Shown in pieces: positions 8,128 to 15,451 of a DNA stretch of 37,867 bases. Under the pieces are notes generated by a model. That model worked only from the letters and a program-made list of their open reading frames with translations. It was not told the origin of the DNA and did no database searches. The stretch spans positions 1 to 37,867 of the forward strand of contig JACQVV010000432.1 in NCBI GenBank assembly GCA_016209595.1, read 5' to 3'. Position numbers and translations under genes: made by a program. Numbering within the stretch: the stretch's first letter is position 1; each line of letters begins with the position of its first letter. This stretch comes from Planctomycetota bacterium. GTDB taxonomy: Bacteria > Planctomycetota > JACQVV01.

Positions 8128-8155
8128 ATTGTCATGATTCGCAGGTATGAGTCAA
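8128..8155 (-). promoter_or_regulatory. Sigma70-like promoter for the HTH/receiver gene
   Basis: Read on the minus strand, TTGACT (8155-8150) and GACAAT (8133-8128) are separated by 16 nt, matching TTGACA at 5 of 6 and TATAAT at 4 of 6 positions. The expected start site is about 20-25 nt ahead of a strong GGAGG ribosome site and the ATG at 8097. The short A/T-rich stretch stands out in this G+C-rich window. It separates the SDR gene from the regulator-GNAT pair, making the pair its own transcription unit. Confidence 0.6.
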
Positions 8156-8173
8156 GGGAAAAATCTCGCTTTC

Positions 8174-8908
8174 CTAGCCCCCGTACATCCCCCCGTTCAC
8201 GTGGATCACGGTTCCCTGGACGTAGCTCCCTCGGGTCGCAAGGTACGCGACGACGTCGGCCACCTCCTCCGGTGTCCCCATCCGGCCAAGAGGGATCCGC
8301 GAGAGCATCGAGGCTTTCGCCTCCTCGGGGAGTCCCGCGGTCATCTCCGTGGAGATGAAACCCGGCGCGACCGAGTTCACCAGGACGTTCCGGTCGCGGA
8401 ATTCCTGGGGGAGGGACTTCGTGAGGGCGTCGAGGGCGGCCTTGGCCATCACGTAGGCCGATTGACCGGCGTTCCCGGTGTGCCCGACGACGCTCGTGAT
8501 GTTGATGATCCGCCCGCCCTCCCGCAGCATGAACCGCCTCACGACCGATTTCGTCAGGTACCAGGTCCCGCGCAGGAGCGCGTGAACCGCGTCGTAGTCG
8601 GCGACCTTCATGGTGAGGGAGGGGGCGTTGACGTTGTAGCCCGCGTTGTTGACGAGGACGTCCAGGCGGCCGGCGACCTCCTTGAGGCGCCCGATCAGGG
8701 CATCCACCGACTCGATCGATGCGAGATCAGCCTGGACGAGGAAGGCGTCGGGAAGCGACGCCGCCAGCGCCTCGGCCCCGGCCTGGCTCGAACGGTAGTG
8801 GATGCCGACGAGGAACCCCTCCGCGGCCAGCGCGCGGCAACAAGCGGCCCCGATCCCGGTGCCGCCTCCGGTCACGAGTGCGACTTTTTTTGCGCTCTTT
8901 TCGGTCAA
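8174..8908 (-). CDS. SDR-family oxidoreductase (FabG-like 3-oxoacyl reductase)
   Basis: A 244-aa classical short-chain dehydrogenase/reductase. It has TGGGTGIG (13-20) for NAD(P)H binding, NNAG (87-90), and the catalytic set S139, Y152, K156 (YVMAK). The APGFISTEMT and C-terminal VNGG segments are typical of FabG-like 3-oxoacyl-ACP reductases. I place the start at TTG (8908-8906), which overlaps the TGA of the upstream KAS III gene in a 4-bp TTGA and has AAAG-rich sequence before it; an internal GTG would cut into the Rossmann fold. Codons 6-8 contain a run of seven A, unusual in this G+C-rich DNA. Pairing with KAS III suggests that it reduces the KAS III product. The actual substrate is unknown. 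Confidence 0.9.
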   Translation of the reverse strand: MTEKSAKKVALVTGGGTGIGAACCRALAAEGFLVGIHYRSSQAGAEALAASLPDAFLVQADLASIESVDALIGRLKEVAGRLDVLVNNAGYNVNAPSLTMKVADYDAVHALLRGTWYLTKSVVRRFMLREGGRIINITSVVGHTGNAGQSAYVMAKAALDALTKSLPQEFRDRNVLVNSVAPGFISTEMTAGLPEEAKASMLSRIPLGRMGTPEEVADVVAYLATRGSYVQGTVIHVNGGMYGG

Positions 8909-9906
8909 CGCTTTCCGCAATCTGCGAAGCGGATGAGGTAGCCCGACCATGTGAGTCCGGCGCCGACGCCGATCATCGCGACATCGTCCGAGGCGGTCCA
9001 CCGGTCCCAGTTCATCGAGACCACGCTCGCCGCGCTGGCGGCGCCGGTGTTCCCGAACAGCGCCACGTTGTGGTGATGCTTTTCCGGCGGGATCTCGCAC
9101 TGCTCGCAGACGTTTTCGAGCATGCGGAGGTTCGCCTGGTGCCCCACGAAATGGAAGTTCCGGTCGTCGCGGCGGTGCTCCTGCTGGATCCGCCGGAGGT
9201 TCTGAACCGTCTTCTTGATCGCGAACATCTGGACGGCGCGTCCCTCCTGCCGGAAATGCCCCAGGCGCGGGACCATGACCTTGTCGGCGCCGGCCGGGCT
9301 GGAGGCGAGGGAGCTCCCGAGGATCTCCGCCCGGCCCGGGACGCGCGTCGAGAGGACGGCCGCGGCCGCCGCGTCGCCCCAGAGCACCGCGGCCGATCGG
9401 TCCGTGTAGTCCACCGTGCGCGTGAGTCCCTCCGGGGCCACGACCAGGATGAAAGGGGGGAGGCTCTCCGGCTGCATGAGAGAGAGAAGGTGGATCTGGA
9501 CGAAGAGGCTCGTGCAGGCGCTGGTCACGTCGAACGCCGGGACCTCGAGCTCCAGCGCCTTGGCCACGTTGCAGGCCTCGGCCGGAGATGCCGTGTCGCT
9601 GGCCGAGCAGCCGGCGATCACCATGCCGATCTCCTCCCGCCGCACGCCGGCCCGCTCGATCGCGAGCTCCGCGGCGCGCTTGCCGATCTGGGCGTTGGTG
9701 TAGAGGGCGACCTCGAGGGCCTCCCGAGGGTTCTTGTTGCGGGTCTCGCGGATGTAGTCGAGCGGCATCATGGTGCGGCGCGAGTGGATGCCCACGCGTT
9801 CCAGGATCCACTGCTCGCTCGTGCCGATGTCGAGCTCTTCGAGGAACCGGTTGGTGATCTCGGGCTCGGGGTGGAAGTGGCCGAGGCCGTGGAGGTAGAG
9901 GGTCAC
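8905..9906 (-). CDS. 3-oxoacyl-ACP synthase III (KAS III / FabH-like)
   Basis: A 333-aa thiolase-fold enzyme with the KAS III catalytic triad C131 (TSACTS), H256 (GHQAN) and N286 (FGNTGAA). It should condense an acyl thioester with a malonyl thioester in the cytosol. GTG start, giving VTLYLHGLGHFHPE, where the GLGHFHP strand is the usual beginning of the fold. The downstream SDR gene overlaps by 4 bp, so the two enzymes are probably made together. The upstream Ehr small-subunit gene is 96 nt away across a heptamer repeat, so this may be the tail of the Ehr operon or a separate unit. Nothing here shows whether it serves fatty-acid initiation or a secondary lipid or polyketide. Confidence 0.92.
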   Translation of the reverse strand: MTLYLHGLGHFHPEPEITNRFLEELDIGTSEQWILERVGIHSRRTMMPLDYIRETRNKNPREALEVALYTNAQIGKRAAELAIERAGVRREEIGMVIAGCSASDTASPAEACNVAKALELEVPAFDVTSACTSLFVQIHLLSLMQPESLPPFILVVAPEGLTRTVDYTDRSAAVLWGDAAAAAVLSTRVPGRAEILGSSLASSPAGADKVMVPRLGHFRQEGRAVQMFAIKKTVQNLRRIQQEHRRDDRNFHFVGHQANLRMLENVCEQCEIPPEKHHHNVALFGNTGAASAASVVSMNWDRWTASDDVAMIGVGAGLTWSGYLIRFADCGKR

Positions 9907-9970
9907 CTGGAGTGCCGCTGGCTGTGCGGGGTAGGTTCCATCGATGGTCCGGGTGTTTTTTCTTCTCTCT

Positions 9971-9998
9971 GAAGCCTGAAGCCGGAAGCCTGAAGCCT
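9971..9998. repeat. Heptamer tandem repeat GAAGCCT
   Basis: Four head-to-tail 7-bp units, GAAGCCT, GAAGCCG, GAAGCCT, GAAGCCT, in perfect phase. It lies in the 96-nt gap between the stop of the ferredoxin/NuoB-like gene (10003) and the start of the KAS III gene (9906). A T6 tract lies on the KAS III side and a T5 tract on the other. Same style as the heptamer array at 28181-28215, but with a different sequence. Confidence 0.9.
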
Positions 9999-10002
9999 GT
10001 TT

Positions 10003-10944
10003 TTAGTGATTTGGGTCCACTTCCGCAATCCGCGAGTTTCCGGAAACCGGCGCCGCCCGTTCTTCCAGACGTCCCAGGAGCCGGAGGAGTCCGTCGAGGA
10101 TCGTGTACGGATGCGGGGGGCAACCCGGGATGAAGAGATCGACCGGCAGAACCGCGCCTGCGCCTCCCGCGACCTCGGGATGGCCGATGTAGGGACCGCC
10201 GGAGATGGCGCAGGCCCCTACCGCGATCACGATCCGCGGGGGCGGGACCGCGTCGTAGGTCTTCTGGAGGGCGAGCCGCATGTTCGCGGAGACCGGGCCG
10301 GTCACGAGCAGGCCGTCGGCGTGGCGGGGGGAGGCCACGAACTGGATCCCGAAGCGCGAGAGGTCGAAGACGACGGTGCCGAGCACGGAGTCGTCCGCCT
10401 CGCAGGCGTTGCAACCTCCGGCGCTCACCTGGCGGAGTTTGAGCGAGCGCCCGAAGAGCCGCCGGGCCTTCTCGTCGAGCGCCCGCGCGAGGAAGGGGGA
10501 GGGGGCGGCTGGCGCTCCGCCCGCTGAGCCCCGGGGGCTCGCTGGGTGTGAGCTGCCCCTTGCTTCGCAAGGGGCGTGCCGGCCGCAGGAAGGGGGAGGG
10601 GGCAGTTCCCCTCCCCCTGACAGAGTCGCGCCCGCGAGCACGAGGTCGCCTCGCGTCCGCGCCGCGAGCCGGTAGTCCCGCGTGTAGCCGATCGCACCGT
10701 GAGGGCAGGCGTCCACGCAGTCCGTGCAGAAGAGGCACCGGCCGAGGTCGAGACGAGCAGCGCCCCCTTCCATGTCTATGGCCCGCGTCGGGCAGGCTTC
10801 GGCGCAGTCCCGGCACCCGTCGGGGCACCTCTCCCGGTCGATTTGGGGACGGCCCCGGAACCGGTCGGGGAGGACGGGATCCTCGGCCGGGAAGCCGGCC
10901 GTCCGGTGTCCCTGGGCCAGACGCGCGAGGAGCTCGTGGATCAC
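10003..10944 (-). CDS. Ferredoxin / NuoB-like small subunit fusion of an Ehr-type complex
   Basis: A 313-aa peripheral electron-transfer subunit. Residues about 35-90 form a two-cluster ferredoxin (C40, C44, C47, C51 and C70, C73, C76, C80; the first set has CxxxC rather than the usual CxxC). Residues about 150-295 are a NuoB/HycG-like [4Fe-4S] domain with C178, C181, C245 and C275 (PGCPPHP). The HycF/NuoI and HycG/NuoB roles are therefore fused. The linker at 106-149 is low-complexity and encoded by nested palindromes. The GTG start overlaps the TGA of the large-subunit gene as GTGA (10941-10944). It would carry electrons from a soluble donor, probably reduced ferredoxin, to the complex core; the donor is inferred. 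Confidence 0.88.
   Translation of the reverse strand: MIHELLARLAQGHRTAGFPAEDPVLPDRFRGRPQIDRERCPDGCRDCAEACPTRAIDMEGGAARLDLGRCLFCTDCVDACPHGAIGYTRDYRLAARTRGDLVLAGATLSGGGELPPPPSCGRHAPCEARGSSHPASPRGSAGGAPAAPSPFLARALDEKARRLFGRSLKLRQVSAGGCNACEADDSVLGTVVFDLSRFGIQFVASPRHADGLLVTGPVSANMRLALQKTYDAVPPPRIVIAVGACAISGGPYIGHPEVAGGAGAVLPVDLFIPGCPPHPYTILDGLLRLLGRLEERAAPVSGNSRIAEVDPNH
10490..10629. repeat. In-frame palindromic insert in the ferredoxin/NuoB-like gene
   Basis: The stretch coding for linker residues 106-149 contains three strong hairpins: GAGCCCC/GGGGCTC (10526-10540), CCCCTTGC/GCAAGGGG (10556-10574, 3-nt loop) and AGGGGGAGGGG/CCCCTCCCCCT (10591-10618, 6-nt loop). A perfect 17-bp direct repeat occurs at 10490-10506 and 10587-10603. 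The encoded Gly/Pro/Ala/Ser-rich peptide falls exactly between two iron-sulfur domains and keeps the frame open. It looks like a palindromic element accepted into a coding sequence. Confidence 0.75.
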
Positions 10945-12422
10945 AGGTCGTGTCCGCAGTAGGAGAGGTTGAAGCTCTTGTTCGTGAGGGGAAAGTCGGA
11001 GATCTCCTGTCCCCGCATGGCCATCGCCAGGCCGAACCAGTTGTGGAAGGAGGGATCGACGATCTTGTAGCGCGCGAAGTGCCCGTCCGGACCCGTGATC
11101 GCCACGTGGCAGATTTCTCCCCGCCAGCCCTCGATGAGGCTCGCGACGAACGAGTCCGGCGCGAGCGGTCCGACCGCGACCCGGACCTCTCCGCCGGGGA
11201 GACCGGAGAGATGCGTCCCGACGAACTCGATCGAACGCTGGATCTCCATCCACCGAACGTGGGCGCGAGCGAAGACGTCCCCCGTGTGGTACGTCGAGAC
11301 GGGGACCTGCGCGAAGCGGAAGATGCCGGTCGGAAACTCGCGGCGGACGTCGCGCTCCAGCCCCGAGGCTCGGGCCGCGGGGCCGACGAGCCCGAGTTCG
11401 TGCGCCGTCTGTCGCAGCAGAGTGCCGGTGTTCTCGAAGCGCGCCCGGACCGACGAGGTCTTGAAGAGGAGCTGGGCGGCGTTCGCGACGTCTTTCGCCG
11501 CCGCCGCCAGACGTTCCTTCGTCTCGGTCGCCCGCTCGGGGTCGAGGTCGAAGCCGACCCTGCCGGGCCGCACGAGGCCGCGGCCGAACCGGCTGCCGCA
11601 GAGGAGCGCGGTGAGGGAGAGGAAGTCTCCCCGCAGGCGCCCGCAGTACGACGCCGTGGGAAGATAGCCCACGTCGTTCGCGAGCGCCCCAAGGTCGCCC
11701 GTGTGGTTGGCGAGCCGTTCGAGCTCGAGGGCCACACCGCGGATCGCCTGAGCGCGCGGGCTCGCCGCGGCCCCGGCGAGGCCCTCGACGGCGTGGCAGT
11801 AGGCGAGCGCGTGGCCGATCGACGTGTCACCGGCCGCGGTCTCCATGTAGTGGATCGTGCGGGCGTCGGGTCCCCCGGGAATCGCCCGCTCGACCCCCCG
11901 GTGCTGGTAGCCGAGTGAGATCTCCAGATGGAAAACGGTCTCGCCGTGGCACTGGAACCGGAAGTGACCCGGCTCGATCACGCCGGCGTGGACGGGGCCG
12001 ACCGCGACCTCGTGGACTTCGTGCCCTTCGACCCGGTAGTGGTCGGTGACGCCGGGGAGCTCGCTCCTGGTGAAGCGGATGGGCTTCGGCCAGGGATGAC
12101 CCTCTGGCGTGGCCCCGAGGTCCTCGGCGATCTCGCGCTCGAACCAGTGAGCCTGCGTGCACTCGGGAGTGAGCGCGGGATAAGACCCCTCGACATCGGA
12201 CGAGGAGGCCCGGAGTACCCCGGCGGTGTCGTTCGCGAGCACGGCGAAGAGCGTTGCCTCCCCTGGTCCCCTGGGCACTCCGAAAAAGGCCGCGATCCGG
12301 GCCCCGTCCTCGACCTCTCCCAGGACGAGGTCGCGGAAGAGGGAGATCTCGACGCGCGGGGTCTCCGCGAGCCGGACCGGGACGGCGTTCTTCAGCGTGG
12401 CGGCGAGGGCGGCGAAAGTCAT
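10941..12422 (-). CDS. NuoCD/HycE-like large subunit of an Ehr-type complex, no NiFe site
   Basis: A 493-aa protein with a NuoC-like N-terminal part (about 1-120, including AHWFEREIAEDLG and GHPWPKP) fused to a NuoD/hydrogenase-large-subunit part (about 125-493). Group 4 NiFe hydrogenases bind nickel through two CxxC pairs. Here the N-terminal site reads ETAAGDTSIGHALAYC (195-209) and the C-terminal end reads DFPLTNKSFNLSYCGHDL (476-493). Both CxxC pairs are gone, so it should not evolve or oxidise H2. This is the known signature of energy-converting hydrogenase-related (Ehr) complexes. ATG start overlaps the upstream gene as ATGA (12419-12422), and its stop overlaps the small-subunit GTG. 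The native substrate of the site is unknown. Confidence 0.9.
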   Translation of the reverse strand: MTFAALAATLKNAVPVRLAETPRVEISLFRDLVLGEVEDGARIAAFFGVPRGPGEATLFAVLANDTAGVLRASSSDVEGSYPALTPECTQAHWFEREIAEDLGATPEGHPWPKPIRFTRSELPGVTDHYRVEGHEVHEVAVGPVHAGVIEPGHFRFQCHGETVFHLEISLGYQHRGVERAIPGGPDARTIHYMETAAGDTSIGHALAYCHAVEGLAGAAASPRAQAIRGVALELERLANHTGDLGALANDVGYLPTASYCGRLRGDFLSLTALLCGSRFGRGLVRPGRVGFDLDPERATETKERLAAAAKDVANAAQLLFKTSSVRARFENTGTLLRQTAHELGLVGPAARASGLERDVRREFPTGIFRFAQVPVSTYHTGDVFARAHVRWMEIQRSIEFVGTHLSGLPGGEVRVAVGPLAPDSFVASLIEGWRGEICHVAITGPDGHFARYKIVDPSFHNWFGLAMAMRGQEISDFPLTNKSFNLSYCGHDL

Positions 12423-13882
12423 GGGGTGCCGTACGCTGCGGCGGCGGACCGGAGCGCCTCCCCGAGCGCCGGAGGGAGGTAGAAGCCCAGGGCGAGGACG
12501 AGGAGACCGAGCGCCGCCGGCGGCAGGATCGCCAGGAGCGTTTCGCGTCCCGGCGCGCCGGCGATGGAAGGCTCGCCCTGGGCCATCCGGAGGGCCCCCG
12601 TCGCCATGCCCACGAAGGCGAGCGCGAGGAGCGCGAGGTACGCCACGGCGACGCCGAGGCGCCCCTGATCGACGGCGGCCGCCAGGATCGTGAACTCGGA
12701 GAGGAACGAGCCGAAGGGCGGCGAACCCGTGATCGCGAGGAACCCCGCGAGCCACAGCACCCCCGAGAAGGGGAGCGCCCGGAGCACTCCCTGGACCTGG
12801 GCCGTCGACTTGGTCCGGTAGAGCGCGAGCACGTTCCCGGCGACGAGGAAGAGCATCGCCTTGGCGAGCGAGTGGTTCACCGCGTGAAAGAGGGCGCCGA
12901 AGCTCGCGCTCCCTCCGAGGCCGATTCCCACGGCGAGGATCCCCATGTGCTCCACGCTGGAGTAGGCGAGCATCCGCTTGTAGTCCGTCTGTCCGTAGAT
13001 GAAGACGGCGGCCACCGCCATCGAGACGAGTCCGAAGCCGAGGAGGAGATCCTGGCCGAAGGCCGCGAGCCCGGCTGCCGCGAGGACCTCCTGCATGCGC
13101 AGGAGTCCGAGGAAAGCGGAGTTGAGGAGGGCCCCCGAGAGGAGCGCGCTCACCACGGAAGGCGCCTCGCTGTGCGCGTCCGGGAGCCAGGTGTGGAGCG
13201 GCGCGAGGCCCATCTTGGTCCCGTACCCCACCAGGATGAAGAGGAAGGCGGCCTTGAGCCACGGGACGTGGAGGTTGCGCGCCTCGCGGACAAGATCGGA
13301 GAGCGCCATCGGGACGTGCTCCCCGTCGGTCGCGGCCGCGGCGAGGAAGAAGTTCCCCAGGAGCGCGAGCGCGATCCCGACCGAGCAGATCATGAGGTAC
13401 TTCCATGTCGCCTCGAGCGACCGGGGCTGGCGGTGGAAGGCGATAAGGGGGGCGCTGGCGAGCGTCGTCGCCTCGATGGCGACCCAGAGAAGCCCCTGGT
13501 GCTCGCTCGCCGCCACGAAGGTCATGGTCGCGAGGAAGAGGAGGAGGCACCCGGTGAAGACGGCCTCGGGCTGGTTCCGGAAGAAGACGCCCGTCTCGAA
13601 GTCCCGCCGCTTGCCGCCCTGTTCCCGCGCGAGGTAGCCCACCGCGTAGAGGGCCGCCGCGAGGAAGAGCACGCTCGTGATCGTGAGGAAGAGGAGACCG
13701 AGCGTGTCGAGCCCGATCCAGCCGGGGAGGGGCGATTCCGGCCGCGCGTGCCAGGCGAAGCCCACGAGGATTGCGTGCGCCGCCGCCGCGGAGAGGAGGA
13801 GCCCGCGCCGGACGGCGTTTCCGCGAATGAAGAAGGCGGCAAGCCCCGCGAGCGCCGGGACGAGGAGGAGGGCGAGGACCAT
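12419..13882 (-). CDS. HyfF/NuoN-like proton-channel membrane subunit
   Basis: A 487-aa polytopic membrane protein of the Mrp/NuoL-M-N antiporter-like family, with about 13-14 hydrophobic segments. Family motifs include the helix with YGTKMGLAPLHTWLPDAHSEAP, the Lys-containing GQTDYKRMLAYSSVEHMG segment, and FHAVNHSLAKAMLFL. These carry the conserved Lys and His residues of the proton path. Size and motifs resemble HyfF/HycC-type subunits. ATG start, 7 nt after the HyfE-like gene; its TGA overlaps the next ATG in an ATGA. It would couple electron transfer to ion movement across the membrane. Confidence 0.88.
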   Translation of the reverse strand: MVLALLLVPALAGLAAFFIRGNAVRRGLLLSAAAAHAILVGFAWHARPESPLPGWIGLDTLGLLFLTITSVLFLAAALYAVGYLAREQGGKRRDFETGVFFRNQPEAVFTGCLLLFLATMTFVAASEHQGLLWVAIEATTLASAPLIAFHRQPRSLEATWKYLMICSVGIALALLGNFFLAAAATDGEHVPMALSDLVREARNLHVPWLKAAFLFILVGYGTKMGLAPLHTWLPDAHSEAPSVVSALLSGALLNSAFLGLLRMQEVLAAAGLAAFGQDLLLGFGLVSMAVAAVFIYGQTDYKRMLAYSSVEHMGILAVGIGLGGSASFGALFHAVNHSLAKAMLFLVAGNVLALYRTKSTAQVQGVLRALPFSGVLWLAGFLAITGSPPFGSFLSEFTILAAAVDQGRLGVAVAYLALLALAFVGMATGALRMAQGEPSIAGAPGRETLLAILPPAALGLLVLALGFYLPPALGEALRSAAAAYGTP

Positions 13883-13889
13883 CGGGGGA

Positions 13890-14543
13890 TCAGTCCTTGA
13901 GCGAGGAGAGGCGGTCGGCGTCGATGTGGTCGAACTCCCGCTGGATATGGAAGATCATGATCCCCATGACGAAGACCCCGACGAAGACGTCGAGGAGGAT
14001 GCCGAGCTCCACGAGGAGCGGCCGTTCGGGCAGGAGCGCCACGCCGAAGGCGTAGATCCCGTTCTCGAGAACCAGGTAGCCGAGGACCTGGTTCAGGGCC
14101 TTGCGGCGCGCCACGATGAGGAAGAGCCCGACCAGAATCGTGAAGAGCCCCGCGGGCACGATGAGCGAGACCTCCTGGCCGCCGGGCAGTGGGAGCCGCG
14201 AGCCGAGCCAGAGCGAGAGCCCGAAGGCGAGCACGCCGAAGAGCAGCGACGCGCTGTAGCCAACGTACGGCTCGACCTCGCGGCGGACCTCGGCCTCCCG
14301 GAGCGCCCGGAAGAGGAGCCAGGGGAAGACGATCCCTTTGAGTCCGATCATGCCGGCCGTCATCGCGACCGTCTCGATCGTGAGACGGTCCATGTGCAGG
14401 ACGAGCGTGAAGAGCCCGAGGAGAATCCCCTGCGCCGCGACCCGGCGCGTCGCCGCCCCGAGCCGGCTCGACCCGAGGAGCGAGAGGTTGAGGATCACCA
14501 GGAGGACGAGAAAGGTGTCGGTCCAGACGTGCATGGAGGTCAT
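13890..14543 (-). CDS. HyfE-like membrane subunit
   Basis: A 217-aa membrane protein with about six or seven hydrophobic segments, matching the size and position of HyfE, the subunit related to NuoK and MrpC. A motif near the middle, NQVLGYLVLENGIYAFG, contains the conserved Glu of NuoK-like channels, and a second acidic stretch LLVELGILLDVFVGVF follows. It sits between the HyfC-like and HyfF-like genes, the usual order in hyf and ehr clusters. Its ATG overlaps the HyfC-like stop by 4 bp (14540-14543). Likely a structural and ion-path subunit of the same complex. Confidence 0.85.
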   Translation of the reverse strand: MTSMHVWTDTFLVLLVILNLSLLGSSRLGAATRRVAAQGILLGLFTLVLHMDRLTIETVAMTAGMIGLKGIVFPWLLFRALREAEVRREVEPYVGYSASLLFGVLAFGLSLWLGSRLPLPGGQEVSLIVPAGLFTILVGLFLIVARRKALNQVLGYLVLENGIYAFGVALLPERPLLVELGILLDVFVGVFVMGIMIFHIQREFDHIDADRLSSLKD

Positions 14544-15451
14544 CTCAGCACGAGGACGAGGGCGAGCGCGGAAAGGACTCCCGCGCCGACCAGGAGTTGC
14601 GGGACGCGCACGAGGCGAAGCCGCGCCAGCGTGGACTCGACGACTCCCACGAGGACGGCCACGGCGAGCATCCCGGCGGCGGCCGCCGCCGAGTCGGCGA
14701 GGATATTCCCGGAGCGCACCGGGACGGCAAGCCCGACGACGAGCGAGGCGAGGACCCAGAACTTGAGCGCGGAGCCGTAGAGGATGAACGCGAGGTCGGG
14801 GCCGCCGTGGTCGAGGACCATCACCTCGTGGATCATCGTGAGCTCGAGATGGGTGTTGGGATCGTCGACCGGGATCCGGGCGTTCTCGGCGAGGAGCACG
14901 ACGACGAGGGCGACCGAGACGAGAACGAGCGCGGGTCCGGCCGCGACCCAGGTCGCGCCGGTCACGGCCGGAAGCATCCCGGAGAGGGAAAGGCTCCCCG
15001 TCTCCCGCGCCAGGGTCGCGAGGGCGAGGAAGAGGGCGGGCTCGGCGAGGGCGCTGTAGGCGACTTCCCTGGAAGCCCCCATCCCCTCGAAGCTCGACCC
15101 CGTGTCGAGGGCCGCGACGACGGTCGCGAAGCGCATCACTCCCAGGAGATAGGCGAAGAGGACGATGTCGCCCGCGAACGCGATCGGGGCGGGGGTCGTG
15201 CCGAAAGGCACGGTTCCCGTGGCCGCGAGGACCGCGGCGAGCCCCACCACGGGCCCGGCGCGGAAGACCCAGGTCGTCGTCCGGCTGTAGACGGCCCCCT
15301 TGCGCAGGAGCTTCGCCATGTCGAAATAGGCCTGGAGGAGCGGCGGTCCCTGGCGGCCCGCGAAGAACGCCTTGGTGCGGTTCACGACCCCGAGCAGGAA
15401 GGGGGCGGCGGCGAGGGCCGCCGCGAGGTGGACGAGCGAGGAGGGCGTCAT
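14540..15451 (-). CDS. HyfC/NuoH-like membrane anchor subunit
   Basis: A 303-aa membrane protein of the NuoH/HycD/HyfC family with about eight hydrophobic segments. Family features are GRQGPPLLQAYFDMAKLLRK near the N terminus, a GASREVAYSALAEPALF stretch, and the acidic loop AENARIPVDDPNTHLELTMIHE. In complex I this protein joins the peripheral arm to the membrane arm. Much longer upstream reading is open, but the ATG at 15449-15451 overlaps the HyfB-like stop as ATGA and gives a normal N terminus, so it is the start chosen. Expected to contact the NuoB-like and NuoD-like subunits. Confidence 0.9.
   Translation of the reverse strand: MTPSSLVHLAAALAAAPFLLGVVNRTKAFFAGRQGPPLLQAYFDMAKLLRKGAVYSRTTTWVFRAGPVVGLAAVLAATGTVPFGTTPAPIAFAGDIVLFAYLLGVMRFATVVAALDTGSSFEGMGASREVAYSALAEPALFLALATLARETGSLSLSGMLPAVTGATWVAAGPALVLVSVALVVVLLAENARIPVDDPNTHLELTMIHEVMVLDHGGPDLAFILYGSALKFWVLASLVVGLAVPVRSGNILADSAAAAAGMLAVAVLVGVVESTLARLRLVRVPQLLVGAGVLSALALVLVLR

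Noticed and set aside
8909..11830. Long upstream extension of the SDR reading frame
   Set aside because: Upstream of 8908 it only reads through KAS III and Ehr genes in a wrong frame; the SDR fold starts at 8908.
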